This document shows, piece by piece, positions 53,021-62,336 of a stretch of DNA of 64,000 nt; position 1 is the first letter of the stretch, and the number at the start of each line of letters is the position of its first letter. A program made the position numbers and the translations under genes. Below the pieces are notes generated by a model, which did not search any database, was not told the DNA's origin, and was given only the letters and a program-made list of their open reading frames with translations. Source of the stretch: an uncultured Prochlorococcus sp. (GTDB lineage: Bacteria > Cyanobacteriota > Cyanobacteriia > PCC-6307 > Cyanobiaceae); assembly GCA_902616595.1 (NCBI GenBank), contig CACMTJ010000002.1, forward strand, positions 1 to 64,000. Direction: 5' to 3'.

Positions 53021-54076
53021 ATGAGCTTGTCTAACACATCTGCTAATAAGAATCTCCCTAACTCAGTTCCTAGCGAACGTTTATGGTTAAGGGCAGAATT
53101 AATGGGAACACAAGTGATAACTACTGATACTGGAAGGAGGCTAGGCGTAGTTGGTGAAGTTGTTGTTGATATTGATAGAAGAGAAGTGGTCGCTTTGGGA
53201 CTAAGAGATAATCCACTTACAAGATTTTTACCAGGTTTGCCAAAATGGATGCCTTTAGAAAGTATAAAGCAAGTTGGAGATGTCATATTAGTTGACTCCC
53301 TAGATTCTTTGAGTGAAAGTTTTTCTCCAGAAAGGTATGGGAAGGTAATTAATTGTCAAGTGATTACAGAATCTGGACAACTCCTTGGAAGAGTTCTTGG
53401 CTTTTCTTTTGATATTGAGACTGGCGATTTGATATCTCTTGTTATGGGTGCTGTTGGTGTTCCCCTTTTAGGTGAGGGAGTTTTAAGTACTTGGGAAATA
53501 CCTGTTGAAGAAATTGTAAGTAGTGGTACCGATAGGATTATTGTTTACGAAGGTGCGGAAGAGAAATTGAAGCAACTAAGTAGTGGACTACTTGAAAAAC
53601 TTGGAGTCGGGGGTTCTTCATGGGATGAAAGGGAAGCAAATGGATACTCAGCAAATCTTGTACCTGTTGAGAATCAGTTACTTTCAGGTTCTGAATCAGA
53701 ACAGCAAAATAATTTGGTCGAGGAATATGAAGAAATTGTTGAACAAGATGATTATGAAGATGATTATGAAGATGATTATGAAGATGAACTTGAATATGTT
53801 GAAATAAAGGGTTCTGAAGAAGAAATAAATAATAGAAAAAAGCTATACATGGATAATGATTATTCTGATCAGATCCAGAATCAAAATAGTATTAATCAAA
53901 TAGATGAAAAAAACGATATTGATTTTAAGCAAAAGAAACAGTCAACTAGTAATTTTGCTTCGAAAAGGCCAATTCAAAATGCAACTGAAACTTTAGATAT
54001 TGAACCACTATATGAACAAAATTTAGAGCAAGATAATAAAAAATCAGAAAAGTTTGAAATTGATGATCCCTGGTAA
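53021..54076 (+). CDS. PRC-barrel domain protein with acidic disordered tail
   Basis: Duplicated PRC-type segments MGTQVITTDTGRRLGVVGEVVVDIDRREVVAL and INCQVITESGQLLGRVLGFSFDIETGDLISLV. Confidence 0.85.
   Translation: MSLSNTSANKNLPNSVPSERLWLRAELMGTQVITTDTGRRLGVVGEVVVDIDRREVVALGLRDNPLTRFLPGLPKWMPLESIKQVGDVILVDSLDSLSESFSPERYGKVINCQVITESGQLLGRVLGFSFDIETGDLISLVMGAVGVPLLGEGVLSTWEIPVEEIVSSGTDRIIVYEGAEEKLKQLSSGLLEKLGVGGSSWDEREANGYSANLVPVENQLLSGSESEQQNNLVEEYEEIVEQDDYEDDYEDDYEDELEYVEIKGSEEEINNRKKLYMDNDYSDQIQNQNSINQIDEKNDIDFKQKKQSTSNFASKRPIQNATETLDIEPLYEQNLEQDNKKSEKFEIDDPW
53747..53782 (+). repeat. Three perfect 12-bp units GATGATTATGAA (DDYE) within the PRC-barrel gene
   Basis: Read directly. Confidence 0.95.
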
Positions 54077-54079
54077 TTG

Positions 54080-55366
54080 TTAAAGTTTTTTTATTGAATT
54101 AACAATTATAGAAGCAAGTTTTTTTGCAGCCCCTTTATCGCCTCTTTCTTTTTTTAGATTATCCCTAATACTTTTTAACTGATCTCTATTTTTAATAAGA
54201 AATAATACTTCTCTTGCAATTTTTTTTGTCGATATATTGCCTATCCTTTCAGGGACAATCATTCTTTTAGCTTTAATATTTGGCCAAGCAAAAAACTTCT
54301 TTTTTTTAAAATAGAAATTTTTAATTATAAAAGTTAGGAATCTATTTATGAATGAAATTTTGCCAACTACTCCAAAAATTCCATCCCAGGCGTTCATCAT
54401 ATTTAAATGTTGAGTTGGTAGAACAACTAACATTGGAAGACTAATTGCTGCTAATTCTGCAGTATTTGCTCCTACAGTTGTAATTGCAAGATCACATTCT
54501 TTTAATATTTCGTAGCAAGGATGTTTCTTGATTAGATAAATCTTTGTTTTTTTTGATGTTTCAATTACATAATCAAAAATAGAGTCTTTGAAGTTTTTAA
54601 TTGTTTTGATTTTTGATGAGTAATATTTAGTAATTGGATTTTTGTCGCTTTGAAAAAATAAATATTCACTTTTATCAGTAGTCGGTGCAATGGGGATTAT
54701 AAAATTTATATTTTGATTTTCTTGAGCGATATGATCTGCAACTTCTAAGAAGAAAGGAATTCCAATAGAAAGCTTTGCTTTCTTGGAACCAGGCAATAAT
54801 GCAATGTAGTGTTTTTCTTTATTTCTTAGTGATATTTCACTATTAAATTTGATATCTGCCATCAAATCGCCAATTACTTTACATTTATATTTATATCTTT
54901 TAGGTATTAACTCTTTTACTTTTAAATTCATAGCAGCAATTTCATTGGTCCATTTAGGCCATCGTGAAACCCATTCAGCATATGTGATATTTAAATAACC
55001 TAATCTTTTGGCTAATAAAATGCTCCAAAATTGATCCCCACCAAGGAAAATAACTATCCCTTTTTTTGGCCAATCAGCAAAAGAATGTGGCTTTATTAAT
55101 AATTTCCAAAAACTTTTGGATTTTGTAATTAATTCGAATTTATTCCATGAATTTGCAACTAAAAATTCTTTACCAGTGGCATTTGGGCAAGGAACAAGGA
55201 CTAACCTAAGCATGAAATCTTGTTTATCTTCATCACATAGTGATTTATTTATTTTGTTTAGCTCATCCACTACAGGATTCACCCATGTAGTTAATTCACC
55301 AGGACCATTGGAAATTATAACTACTGCAACTGATTCTTTTTTCATTGCAGTTAAACCAGAATACAT
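54080..55366 (-). CDS. Lipid-A-disaccharide synthase-related glycosyltransferase (start 55366 or 55345; ORF-track start overlaps tRNA-Leu)
   Basis: VIISNGPGELTTWVNPVVDEL, LLPGSKKAKLSIGIPFFLEVAD, AITTVGANTAELAAISLPMLVVLPTQHLNMM. Confidence 0.78.
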   Translation of the reverse strand: MYSGLTAMKKESVAVVIISNGPGELTTWVNPVVDELNKINKSLCDEDKQDFMLRLVLVPCPNATGKEFLVANSWNKFELITKSKSFWKLLIKPHSFADWPKKGIVIFLGGDQFWSILLAKRLGYLNITYAEWVSRWPKWTNEIAAMNLKVKELIPKRYKYKCKVIGDLMADIKFNSEISLRNKEKHYIALLPGSKKAKLSIGIPFFLEVADHIAQENQNINFIIPIAPTTDKSEYLFFQSDKNPITKYYSSKIKTIKNFKDSIFDYVIETSKKTKIYLIKKHPCYEILKECDLAITTVGANTAELAAISLPMLVVLPTQHLNMMNAWDGIFGVVGKISFINRFLTFIIKNFYFKKKKFFAWPNIKAKRMIVPERIGNISTKKIAREVLFLIKNRDQLKSIRDNLKKERGDKGAAKKLASIIVNSIKKL

Positions 55367-55370
55367 TAAA

Positions 55371-55452
55371 TGCGGACGGCGAGACTTGAACTCGCAAGGC
55401 CTAAGCCACACGCTCCTTAGACGTGCGCGTCTACCAATTCCGCCACGTCCGC
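55371..55452 (-). tRNA. tRNA-Leu, apparent anticodon AAG, no encoded CCA
   Basis: Minus GCGGACGTGGCGGAATTGGTAGACGCGCACGTCTAAGGAGCGTGTGGCTTAGGCCTTGCGAGTTCAAGTCTCGCCGTCCGCA; acceptor GCGGACG/CGTCCGC, long variable arm, loop CTAAGGA. Confidence 0.93.
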
Positions 55453-55711
55453 AAAGGGTTTTCAGCAGCCGGGGGATGCTTAAACCTTAAAAATATCATA
55501 CATTATTGCTGAATTAAGCATGTAGTTCGAAAAGAGTTTTTTTGAATATGGTGAATAATTTTTCTATTGCATAAAACAAATATTTATACATATATAACGT
55601 TTTAGGTTGTATTGTAAAAAATGTCCTCTGATTACTAAAAAATTTTGTTGAATACTTTGGCAAATAATTTTTTATTTTAAGTCATTTCATCTCTTCAATT
55701 TTATTTTCATA

Positions 55712-57061
55712 ATGGTTGAAAAAGTTTTAATTGCTAATCGTGGAGAAATAGCTTTACGAATTGTCAGAAGTTGTAGAGAACTTGGTATTGCAACCGTTGC
55801 AGTTTTTAGCACTGTAGATAAAAAAGCATTGCATGTTCAGCTTGCTGATGAGGCTGTTTGCGTAGGAGATTCATTAAGTAATAAGAGTTATTTAAATATT
55901 CCAAATATACTTGCTGCTGCTACGTCAAGAGGAGTTGATGCTATTCATCCAGGTTATGGATTTCTTGCGGAAAATGATAAATTTGCTGAGATGTGTAACG
56001 ATCACGGCATAGTTTTTATTGGCCCATCTCCTAAAGCTATTAGATCTATGGGTGATAAATCTACAGCTAAAGAAACTATGGAAGCAGTTGGAGTTCCAAC
56101 AGTACCTGGTAGTAAAGGCTTGCTATCAAATGTTGATGAGGCTTATAAATTGGCAGATGATATTGGCTATCCGGTAATTATTAAAGCCACTGCTGGAGGA
56201 GGAGGAAGAGGTATGAGGTTGGTTGAAAAATCTGATAATCTAGAAAAAATGTTTAAAGCAGCTCAAGGCGAAGCAGAAGCAGCTTTTGGTAATGATGGTT
56301 TATATATGGAGAAATTTATAAAGAAGCCAAGACATGTAGAAATTCAAATCTTGGCCGACAGGTCAGGTAATGTAGTTCATTTAGGAGAGCGAGATTGTTC
56401 AGTTCAAAGAAGACATCAAAAGTTGCTAGAAGAGTCTCCTAGTCCTGCAATTAATACTGAGCTAAGAAAAAAAATGGGGAACGCAGCTATTGCTGCTGCA
56501 AAAAGTATTGGTTACGAAGGAGCCGGGACAGTTGAATTTTTAGTTGATGATGATGATAATTTTTATTTTATGGAGATGAATACTAGGATTCAAGTTGAAC
56601 ATCCTGTTACTGAAATGGTTACAGGTGTTGATTTAATAGCTGAGCAAATTAAAATCGCAAGCGGAGCAAATTTGGAATTTAATCAGGATGATATCCATTT
56701 AAATGGTCATGCCATTGAATGTAGAATCAATGCTGAAGATCCTTTACACAATTTCCGACCTTCACCTGGAAAAATAACTGGGTGGCTTCCTCCTGGTGGT
56801 CCTGGTGTAAGGGTTGATAGTCATGTCTATACAGGTTATGAAATACCTCCTTTTTATGACTCATTAATTGGTAAATTAATAGTCTGGGGGAAGGATCGTA
56901 ATACTGCAATTAAACGTATGAATAGGGCTTTAAATGAATGTGCAGTAACTGGTATTCCTACAACAATTAACTTTCATCTAACCTTACTGAATAAATCTAA
57001 ATTTAAGCAGGGTAAGGTACATACTAAATATGTAGAAGAAGAATTATTGCCAAATTACTGA
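55712..57061 (+). CDS. accC: Acetyl-CoA carboxylase biotin carboxylase subunit
   Basis: [80 protein letters not shown]. Confidence 0.97.
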   Translation: MVEKVLIANRGEIALRIVRSCRELGIATVAVFSTVDKKALHVQLADEAVCVGDSLSNKSYLNIPNILAAATSRGVDAIHPGYGFLAENDKFAEMCNDHGIVFIGPSPKAIRSMGDKSTAKETMEAVGVPTVPGSKGLLSNVDEAYKLADDIGYPVIIKATAGGGGRGMRLVEKSDNLEKMFKAAQGEAEAAFGNDGLYMEKFIKKPRHVEIQILADRSGNVVHLGERDCSVQRRHQKLLEESPSPAINTELRKKMGNAAIAAAKSIGYEGAGTVEFLVDDDDNFYFMEMNTRIQVEHPVTEMVTGVDLIAEQIKIASGANLEFNQDDIHLNGHAIECRINAEDPLHNFRPSPGKITGWLPPGGPGVRVDSHVYTGYEIPPFYDSLIGKLIVWGKDRNTAIKRMNRALNECAVTGIPTTINFHLTLLNKSKFKQGKVHTKYVEEELLPNY

Positions 57062-57079
57062 GAAATAATTAAGAGATTC

Positions 57080-57385
57080 TTATGTAATATTTGTATGCAA
57101 TGCAAGTTTTATTAGCCCTTGTTGACCGACTAAAATTTCTCTTAAAAAGCTTATTACTCCTATCCAAATTACGGGTCCAACATCAACGCCTCCAATGGGA
57201 GGAATTAGTTTTCTTGTTAAATTAAGAATAGAGCTTGATGGTATTGAAACTAATAACCATAAACCTTTACTTAAATCAATTTTTGGGTACCAAGTAAGTA
57301 TTAATCTTATTAGAAAAACTATAGTTAGATATGAAAGAGAAATTCCTAAACTAATATCTAAAATTTGAAGAGAGTTTACAAACAA
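57080..57385 (-). CDS. YggT family membrane protein
   Basis: FLIRLILTWYPKIDLSKGLWLLVSIPSSSILNLTRKLIPPIGGVDVGPVIWI. Confidence 0.88.
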   Translation of the reverse strand: MFVNSLQILDISLGISLSYLTIVFLIRLILTWYPKIDLSKGLWLLVSIPSSSILNLTRKLIPPIGGVDVGPVIWIGVISFLREILVGQQGLIKLALHTNIT

Positions 57386-57474
57386 GAAATCACAATTATT
57401 TAACTCATCTTAATAAATAACCCATTGAAACGTATTTAATTCGTATTATAAATTGAGAATTTAATATTTAAAAA

Positions 57475-57660
57475 GTGTTTCAAATCTCGAATTTATTATT
57501 GGCCGCAGATTTTTCTGCTGAAGTTGCAAATAATTCCGCAGTAGGAATGATAGGTAGTTTTATTGCTGCTGCCTTACTTATCGTTATTCCAGCCACAGCA
57601 TTTTTGATTTTTGTCAGCCAGAAAGATTCCCTCGATCGTACTTCTACTGGTAGACGCTAG
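57475..57660 (+). CDS. psbX: Photosystem II protein PsbX
   Basis: [31 protein letters not shown] start. Confidence 0.85.
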   Translation: MFQISNLLLAADFSAEVANNSAVGMIGSFIAAALLIVIPATAFLIFVSQKDSLDRTSTGRR

Positions 57661-57740
57661 TTTTTGTAGAAGTTTTAAGTACACTATATATATAAGGGAT
57701 ATAAGTAACCCTTTAAAAAATAAATTTTTGGAGAAAGAAT

Positions 57741-58670
57741 GTGGTCAATGCTAGTCTCAATTGGGCAAGTATTGTTGGTATAGTTCTCGCCGTATGTGGA
57801 GGAGGCCTTTATTTTTTACGGTCTTTTAAGCCTGCCTTGGCAAGGGATTATGATGTTTTCTTCGCAGCAATTGGACTTTTGTGTGGAGGAATATTATTTT
57901 TTCAAGGTTGGAGGTTAGATCCTATCCTTCAGTTTGGTCAGTTTTTACTTGCAGGAACTACAGTTTTTTTCGCATATGAAAGTGTGCGATTGAGGGGAGT
58001 TGCTACTGATCAAGCTAGAAGGTCATCTTATTTTGATGATGATCCTATTTCTGATGGTCCCAGAAATTCTAGAGGCCGATTTAATGACGATTATGATAAG
58101 TTTGAAGAATCTGAAAGACCATCTAGAAGATTTAAACCTCAAGAAGATGAATTTGAAGAAGACTATATGGAGGGGAGATCTCGTAGGAGGAATGTTTCAA
58201 GAGCCATACCCTCTGCTGCAGCAAGTAGAAGTAGGCCATCTACAAGGGAAATAAGTCAGTTTGAAAATGACGAACCTATAAGAAGGAGGAGACAGACTTC
58301 TGAAGATAGAAATAGTCAACAACCAGAAATAAATAACTTTGGTGAGAGAAGAAATTTATCTCGCGATGAAGTTAAAACAGGGTCTAGACCCAGAATGAAT
58401 CGTGCAGTTTCTAGAAAAGATAATATCTCTACTTCTGGTGAATCTTCTCCATTAAGAAAGAAACCTACTAGATCCCCTATTAGGCAGCAAACTTCAACAA
58501 CTGAAGTAGAAGATGCATCATTTAAAGATGCTAATCAAGCCAAAAAAACACGCGAGACTCGCAGAGTAAGTTCCTCACCTAGATCAAGTACAAAAAATCA
58601 AAATAGTAGATATAACGTTGGAACAAATAAGAAGAAACCTAGAGATAACAGTTCTAGATTCGATGATTAA
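57741..58670 (+). CDS. ycf66: Ycf66 family protein with long Arg/Ser-rich disordered C-terminus
   Basis: Membrane N-term ASIVGIVLAVCGGGLYFLRSFKPALARDYDVFFAAIGLLCGGILFFQGWRLDPILQFGQ; GTG start. Confidence 0.85.
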   Translation: MVNASLNWASIVGIVLAVCGGGLYFLRSFKPALARDYDVFFAAIGLLCGGILFFQGWRLDPILQFGQFLLAGTTVFFAYESVRLRGVATDQARRSSYFDDDPISDGPRNSRGRFNDDYDKFEESERPSRRFKPQEDEFEEDYMEGRSRRRNVSRAIPSAAASRSRPSTREISQFENDEPIRRRRQTSEDRNSQQPEINNFGERRNLSRDEVKTGSRPRMNRAVSRKDNISTSGESSPLRKKPTRSPIRQQTSTTEVEDASFKDANQAKKTRETRRVSSSPRSSTKNQNSRYNVGTNKKKPRDNSSRFDD

Positions 58671-58946
58671 TTATAATATTCCTGCCCATTTTAAAAAAGA
58701 TTGTTTACTAAATAATTCAATCAATACTATTGCAAGGAAGCCAATCATTGCAAATCTTCCATTAGTTATTTCAGAATAACTACTCCATCCAAATTTATAT
58801 TCATCTTTAATTTCTAAAGATTTTTCATCTAATTTATTGTCTTCAATTTGTTTATTGATCTGATTCGGATCTTTTTGCTCTTCTATAAAACTCTCATTCT
58901 CTAAATTAGTTACTTCTGAGTTAGTTTCTTCTTCTTTAGAATTCAT
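58671..58946 (-). CDS. High light-inducible (Hli/CAB-like) protein
   Basis: EITNGRFAMIGFLAIVLIEL chlorophyll-binding motif. Confidence 0.9.
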   Translation of the reverse strand: MNSKEEETNSEVTNLENESFIEEQKDPNQINKQIEDNKLDEKSLEIKDEYKFGWSSYSEITNGRFAMIGFLAIVLIELFSKQSFLKWAGIL

Positions 58947-58955
58947 TTTTTTTTA

Positions 58956-60938
58956 CTAATCATTAAAATTATACTTATCAGAAGTCAATAATTTCCAGTC
59001 TCCCTGACCATTTAATTCTAAAATATTTTCATGAAAATCTTTTAAGCTAGGTCTATGTCCAACACTTATAAGAGAAAGTTCTCGTTCCTTTAGTAAACTA
59101 TAAAGTTTTTTTTCAGTATCAATATCTAAGGCACTTGTTGCTTCATCCAGTACTGCAAATCTTGGAGAATTTAGTAAGAGTCTTGCAAAGGCCAATCTTT
59201 GTTGCTCGCCTAAGGAAAGAATTCGTGGCCAATCTTGTTTGATATCAAGATTAGGATACCTATCTACTAAAGTTTTTAAATTTACTTCATGAAGTACTGA
59301 AGTAAGATGTTCATCACTAAATTTCTTGACTTCTGTGGGATAACATAATTGTTCCCTTAAAGAGCCAAGTAGCATATATGGTTTTTGAGGTATGAATAAT
59401 AATTCCCCAATTTTTGGTTTTTTAATTACTCCCTGATCGGGTTCCCATAAACCACTAATCATTCTTAGTAAAGATGTTTTTCCGCACCCAGATGGTCCTA
59501 CTACTAAAAGTGATTGATTATTGTCGATGCTCAAATTTAAATTTTTAATTATTGTTTTATTTGATCCTGGTGGGCAAAGGTCAGCATTATTAATAAGAAT
59601 TGAGGGGTAATCTGAAATAACATTTTGATTGCTTGTTGGGTTGGTTTGACTAATGGATTCAACTTTTGATTGAAATCCTTCTAATCTGCCAATACCAGCA
59701 GTAAATTTTGCAAGTTCTTCGATTTGATTAACAATGAAAAATAACGAACCTTCAACCATTCCAAATGCAAAGCTTGCCTGAATAAAGCGTCCATAATCAA
59801 TATCACCTTTAAAGTAAGGGATTGCCATTATTAAATAAGGAAAGAAATTTCCAGCATAATTAATTGATCTTCTCATGACGTCTATTATTACTCTCCATAT
59901 AATCAGTAAATTAAAGTTTCTCACCACTTCTCCTAAGCGTCTTTCAGTTTCACTTCGCTCAGGATTCTCCCCAGAGTAAAAGGCTATTGATTCAGCATTA
60001 TCTCGAATATGTACTAAGCCATATCGAAAATCTGCTTCATATCTGAGTTGATCAAAGTCAATCTTTACAAGATTTTTTCCAGCAATTAAGAGGATAGAAG
60101 TTGCAAATGCGGCGTAACCAAATAAAGAAAAAGTAAGTGTTGTACTAATACTCCATAAAATAAGAATATTAAGTGAAAATGTGAGTAGGGCATCAAAAAT
60201 GCCTAATGTGAAGGAGAGACTCTGCCCGGTAAACGCTCGGGTATCATCTGTGATTCTTTGATCGGGATTATCCACATCGGTTTGTTCTTCATCATTGGGA
60301 TTTAACTGGTAATAAGCTTTATTGGTCATATAATCTTTGACTAGACTTTTTGAAAGCCATTCTCGCCAAATTATTCCTAACTTATATGTAAAAAATATTT
60401 GAGAAACCCGAATTGGTAGAGCCACAGCGAAACAACAAGCGTAAATCCCCAATATCCGATAGAATCCATCTTCTTGTTTTTCTACTAAAGCATTTGTTAA
60501 ATCTCTTGCAATGAATCCAATACCTGCGTTTATCCCGTTTACAGCTAAAAGCATTAATACAATTATCGCAAGGAATAACCAATGTAACCATCTACGGTTT
60601 TTTAATTGGCGTCTTAAGCTAAAAAAGCTCCCTGATCCAATTAGAAATAATGCAGAGAAAAGCAATCCCCAACTCCCAGCCCAAATTGAATTGACAGTAC
60701 TGACTACACCTCCGAAATACTTTTCAAGAAAAATTGGTTGAAAGCTTTCAAAAAAACTTATTATTCCTGTAAGACCAACAAGTACTACTCCACCAACACA
60801 AAATAAAAGAGAAATCAAGAGCCATATGAATTGGAATCCATTACATTGATCTATGGGAAGAAAAAATGGCTGAGATAGCCTCCTTAATTTTTGTAATTGG
60901 TACAGTATTTTGGATTTATTATTAACTGCTTTATTCAT
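58956..60938 (-). CDS. ABC transporter permease/ATP-binding fusion, ABCD/SbmA-BacA (YddA) type
   Basis: N-terminal TM domain NPDQRITDDTRAF (EAA-like), GPSGCGKTSLLRMISGLW, LSLGEQQRLAFARLLLNSPRFAVLDEATSALD. Confidence 0.92.
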   Translation of the reverse strand: MNKAVNNKSKILYQLQKLRRLSQPFFLPIDQCNGFQFIWLLISLLFCVGGVVLVGLTGIISFFESFQPIFLEKYFGGVVSTVNSIWAGSWGLLFSALFLIGSGSFFSLRRQLKNRRWLHWLFLAIIVLMLLAVNGINAGIGFIARDLTNALVEKQEDGFYRILGIYACCFAVALPIRVSQIFFTYKLGIIWREWLSKSLVKDYMTNKAYYQLNPNDEEQTDVDNPDQRITDDTRAFTGQSLSFTLGIFDALLTFSLNILILWSISTTLTFSLFGYAAFATSILLIAGKNLVKIDFDQLRYEADFRYGLVHIRDNAESIAFYSGENPERSETERRLGEVVRNFNLLIIWRVIIDVMRRSINYAGNFFPYLIMAIPYFKGDIDYGRFIQASFAFGMVEGSLFFIVNQIEELAKFTAGIGRLEGFQSKVESISQTNPTSNQNVISDYPSILINNADLCPPGSNKTIIKNLNLSIDNNQSLLVVGPSGCGKTSLLRMISGLWEPDQGVIKKPKIGELLFIPQKPYMLLGSLREQLCYPTEVKKFSDEHLTSVLHEVNLKTLVDRYPNLDIKQDWPRILSLGEQQRLAFARLLLNSPRFAVLDEATSALDIDTEKKLYSLLKERELSLISVGHRPSLKDFHENILELNGQGDWKLLTSDKYNFND

Positions 60939-60980
60939 TACTCGACTAGTGTTATGAAATAAATTATAACTTTTAGCAGT

Positions 60981-61259
60981 CTATTGACCAAAGCCAATAA
61001 ATGAAATTGCCCAGTCAGGTAAATTCAAGTAATTCAAGATTGTTACATCAAATTCATGAACTTTTGGGAAAGATTTATCTAATGCCCACCATAGTAGAAA
61101 AGGTAAATTAAATAAAATTTGTAATTGCCATTTATAAGTTAAAACGTTCCAAATATTTATTAACTTAGTTTTGAGTGAATCATCTAGCTCTTCCCAATTT
61201 TTTGAAATTAAATTGAATAAATTTCTAGATTCTGTATTTAAGGACTCTGGAGTATTCAT
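60981..61259 (-). CDS. Hypothetical protein, predicted membrane-associated
   Basis: 92-aa ORF in minus-strand cluster with Hli-ABC-HIT-def. Confidence 0.6.
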   Translation of the reverse strand: MNTPESLNTESRNLFNLISKNWEELDDSLKTKLINIWNVLTYKWQLQILFNLPFLLWWALDKSFPKVHEFDVTILNYLNLPDWAISFIGFGQ

Positions 61260-61305
61260 TTTGTTTTTATTTATTTATAACCCATTAATATTTCTTTCGA
61301 GAGTT

Positions 61306-61647
61306 TTAACCTGGAGGCCAATTCATTTTTCTTCCAGATAAAAAATGAATATGTAAATGAAAAACTGTTTGTCCCGATTCTGCTCCAGTGTTAATTACTG
61401 TTCTCCAATTAGTTAAATTTTTTGATTTAGCTATTTTGCTACCAATAAAAAGTAAATGCCCTAATAAATTTGCATCTTGCTCAATACACTCTAATAAACT
61501 GATTATTGGCTTTTTAGGAATCACTAAAAAATGCACTGGAGCTTGTGCCTGGATATCATTAAACGCAATACAAAACTTATCTTCATAAAGCTTATCACAG
61601 GGTATTTCTTCATTAATGATTTTTTGAAATATTGTTGTTTCAGTCAT
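61306..61647 (-). CDS. HIT family (histidine triad) protein
   Basis: TIFQKIINEEIPCDKLYED, GQTVFHLHIHFLSGRKM. Confidence 0.93.
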   Translation of the reverse strand: MTETTIFQKIINEEIPCDKLYEDKFCIAFNDIQAQAPVHFLVIPKKPIISLLECIEQDANLLGHLLFIGSKIAKSKNLTNWRTVINTGAESGQTVFHLHIHFLSGRKMNWPPG

Positions 61648-61651
61648 TAAA

Positions 61652-62257
61652 TTAATTAATTGAGATAACGTCTTTTTCGTTAAACCCTTCTTTTAAAAGT
61701 TCTTTGTTCAAATCATCTTTTGATGTAACTCTATCTACAAATAATATTCCATTTAAGTGATCCATTTCGTGTTGAATACACCTTGCTAGAAGTCCATCTG
61801 CTTTCATTTTACGTGGTCGTCCCATTTCATCTCTAAATTTTAATTTTATAGTTGATGGTCTTACTACATTTAAATAGACTCCAGGTATACTCAAGCAGCC
61901 TTCTTCGTATGAATTAAGGGTTGTTCCAAAGTCTGTAATTTCTGGATTGATTAATATTAAAGGTTCTGCTGCTGAATCTTCAAAATTTACGTCTATGACA
62001 AGAAGCTCTTTGTTGATTCCAATTTGAGGTGCAGCAAGTCCAATTCCTTTAGCTGCATACATGCTTTGGAGCATTTCTCTAGCAAGTTTTCTAATCGATT
62101 CGTCAACTTTAGTTATTCTTTTGGAATTTTGTCTTAATACATCATCACCAAGTTTATAAATGTCTAGAGATGGCTTACCTGGTTGTTCTTTTGCAATTTT
62201 TTCTGCGTTTCCATTTGTGCTTGACTTTTTTGCAAGTTGTGAAAAATGGTTTGCCAC
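61652..62257 (-). CDS. def: Peptide deformylase
   Basis: GIGLAAPQIG, EEGCLSIPG, QHEMDHLNGILFVDR (HExxH-type). Confidence 0.96.
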   Translation of the reverse strand: MANHFSQLAKKSSTNGNAEKIAKEQPGKPSLDIYKLGDDVLRQNSKRITKVDESIRKLAREMLQSMYAAKGIGLAAPQIGINKELLVIDVNFEDSAAEPLILINPEITDFGTTLNSYEEGCLSIPGVYLNVVRPSTIKLKFRDEMGRPRKMKADGLLARCIQHEMDHLNGILFVDRVTSKDDLNKELLKEGFNEKDVISIN

Positions 62258-62336
62258 GTTAAAAAAAAGGTTTTTATTTAAGAGTTTAGCTATAAAAATA
62301 CTAGCACTTTAATTTGCATTCTTTATATTTTTTTAA

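Noticed and set aside
52999-53286. 95-aa antisense ORF at start of the PRC-barrel gene
   Set aside because: Shadow of the PRC-barrel coding frame.
53583-53807. 74-aa alternate-frame ORF (MKMIMKMIMKMNLN)
   Set aside because: Artefact of the 12-bp DDYE repeat read out of frame.
55116-55490. 124-aa ORF across tRNA-Leu (CGRRDLNSQGLSHTLLRRARLPIPPRP)
   Set aside because: Typical spurious translation through a tRNA gene and antisense to the glycosyltransferase.
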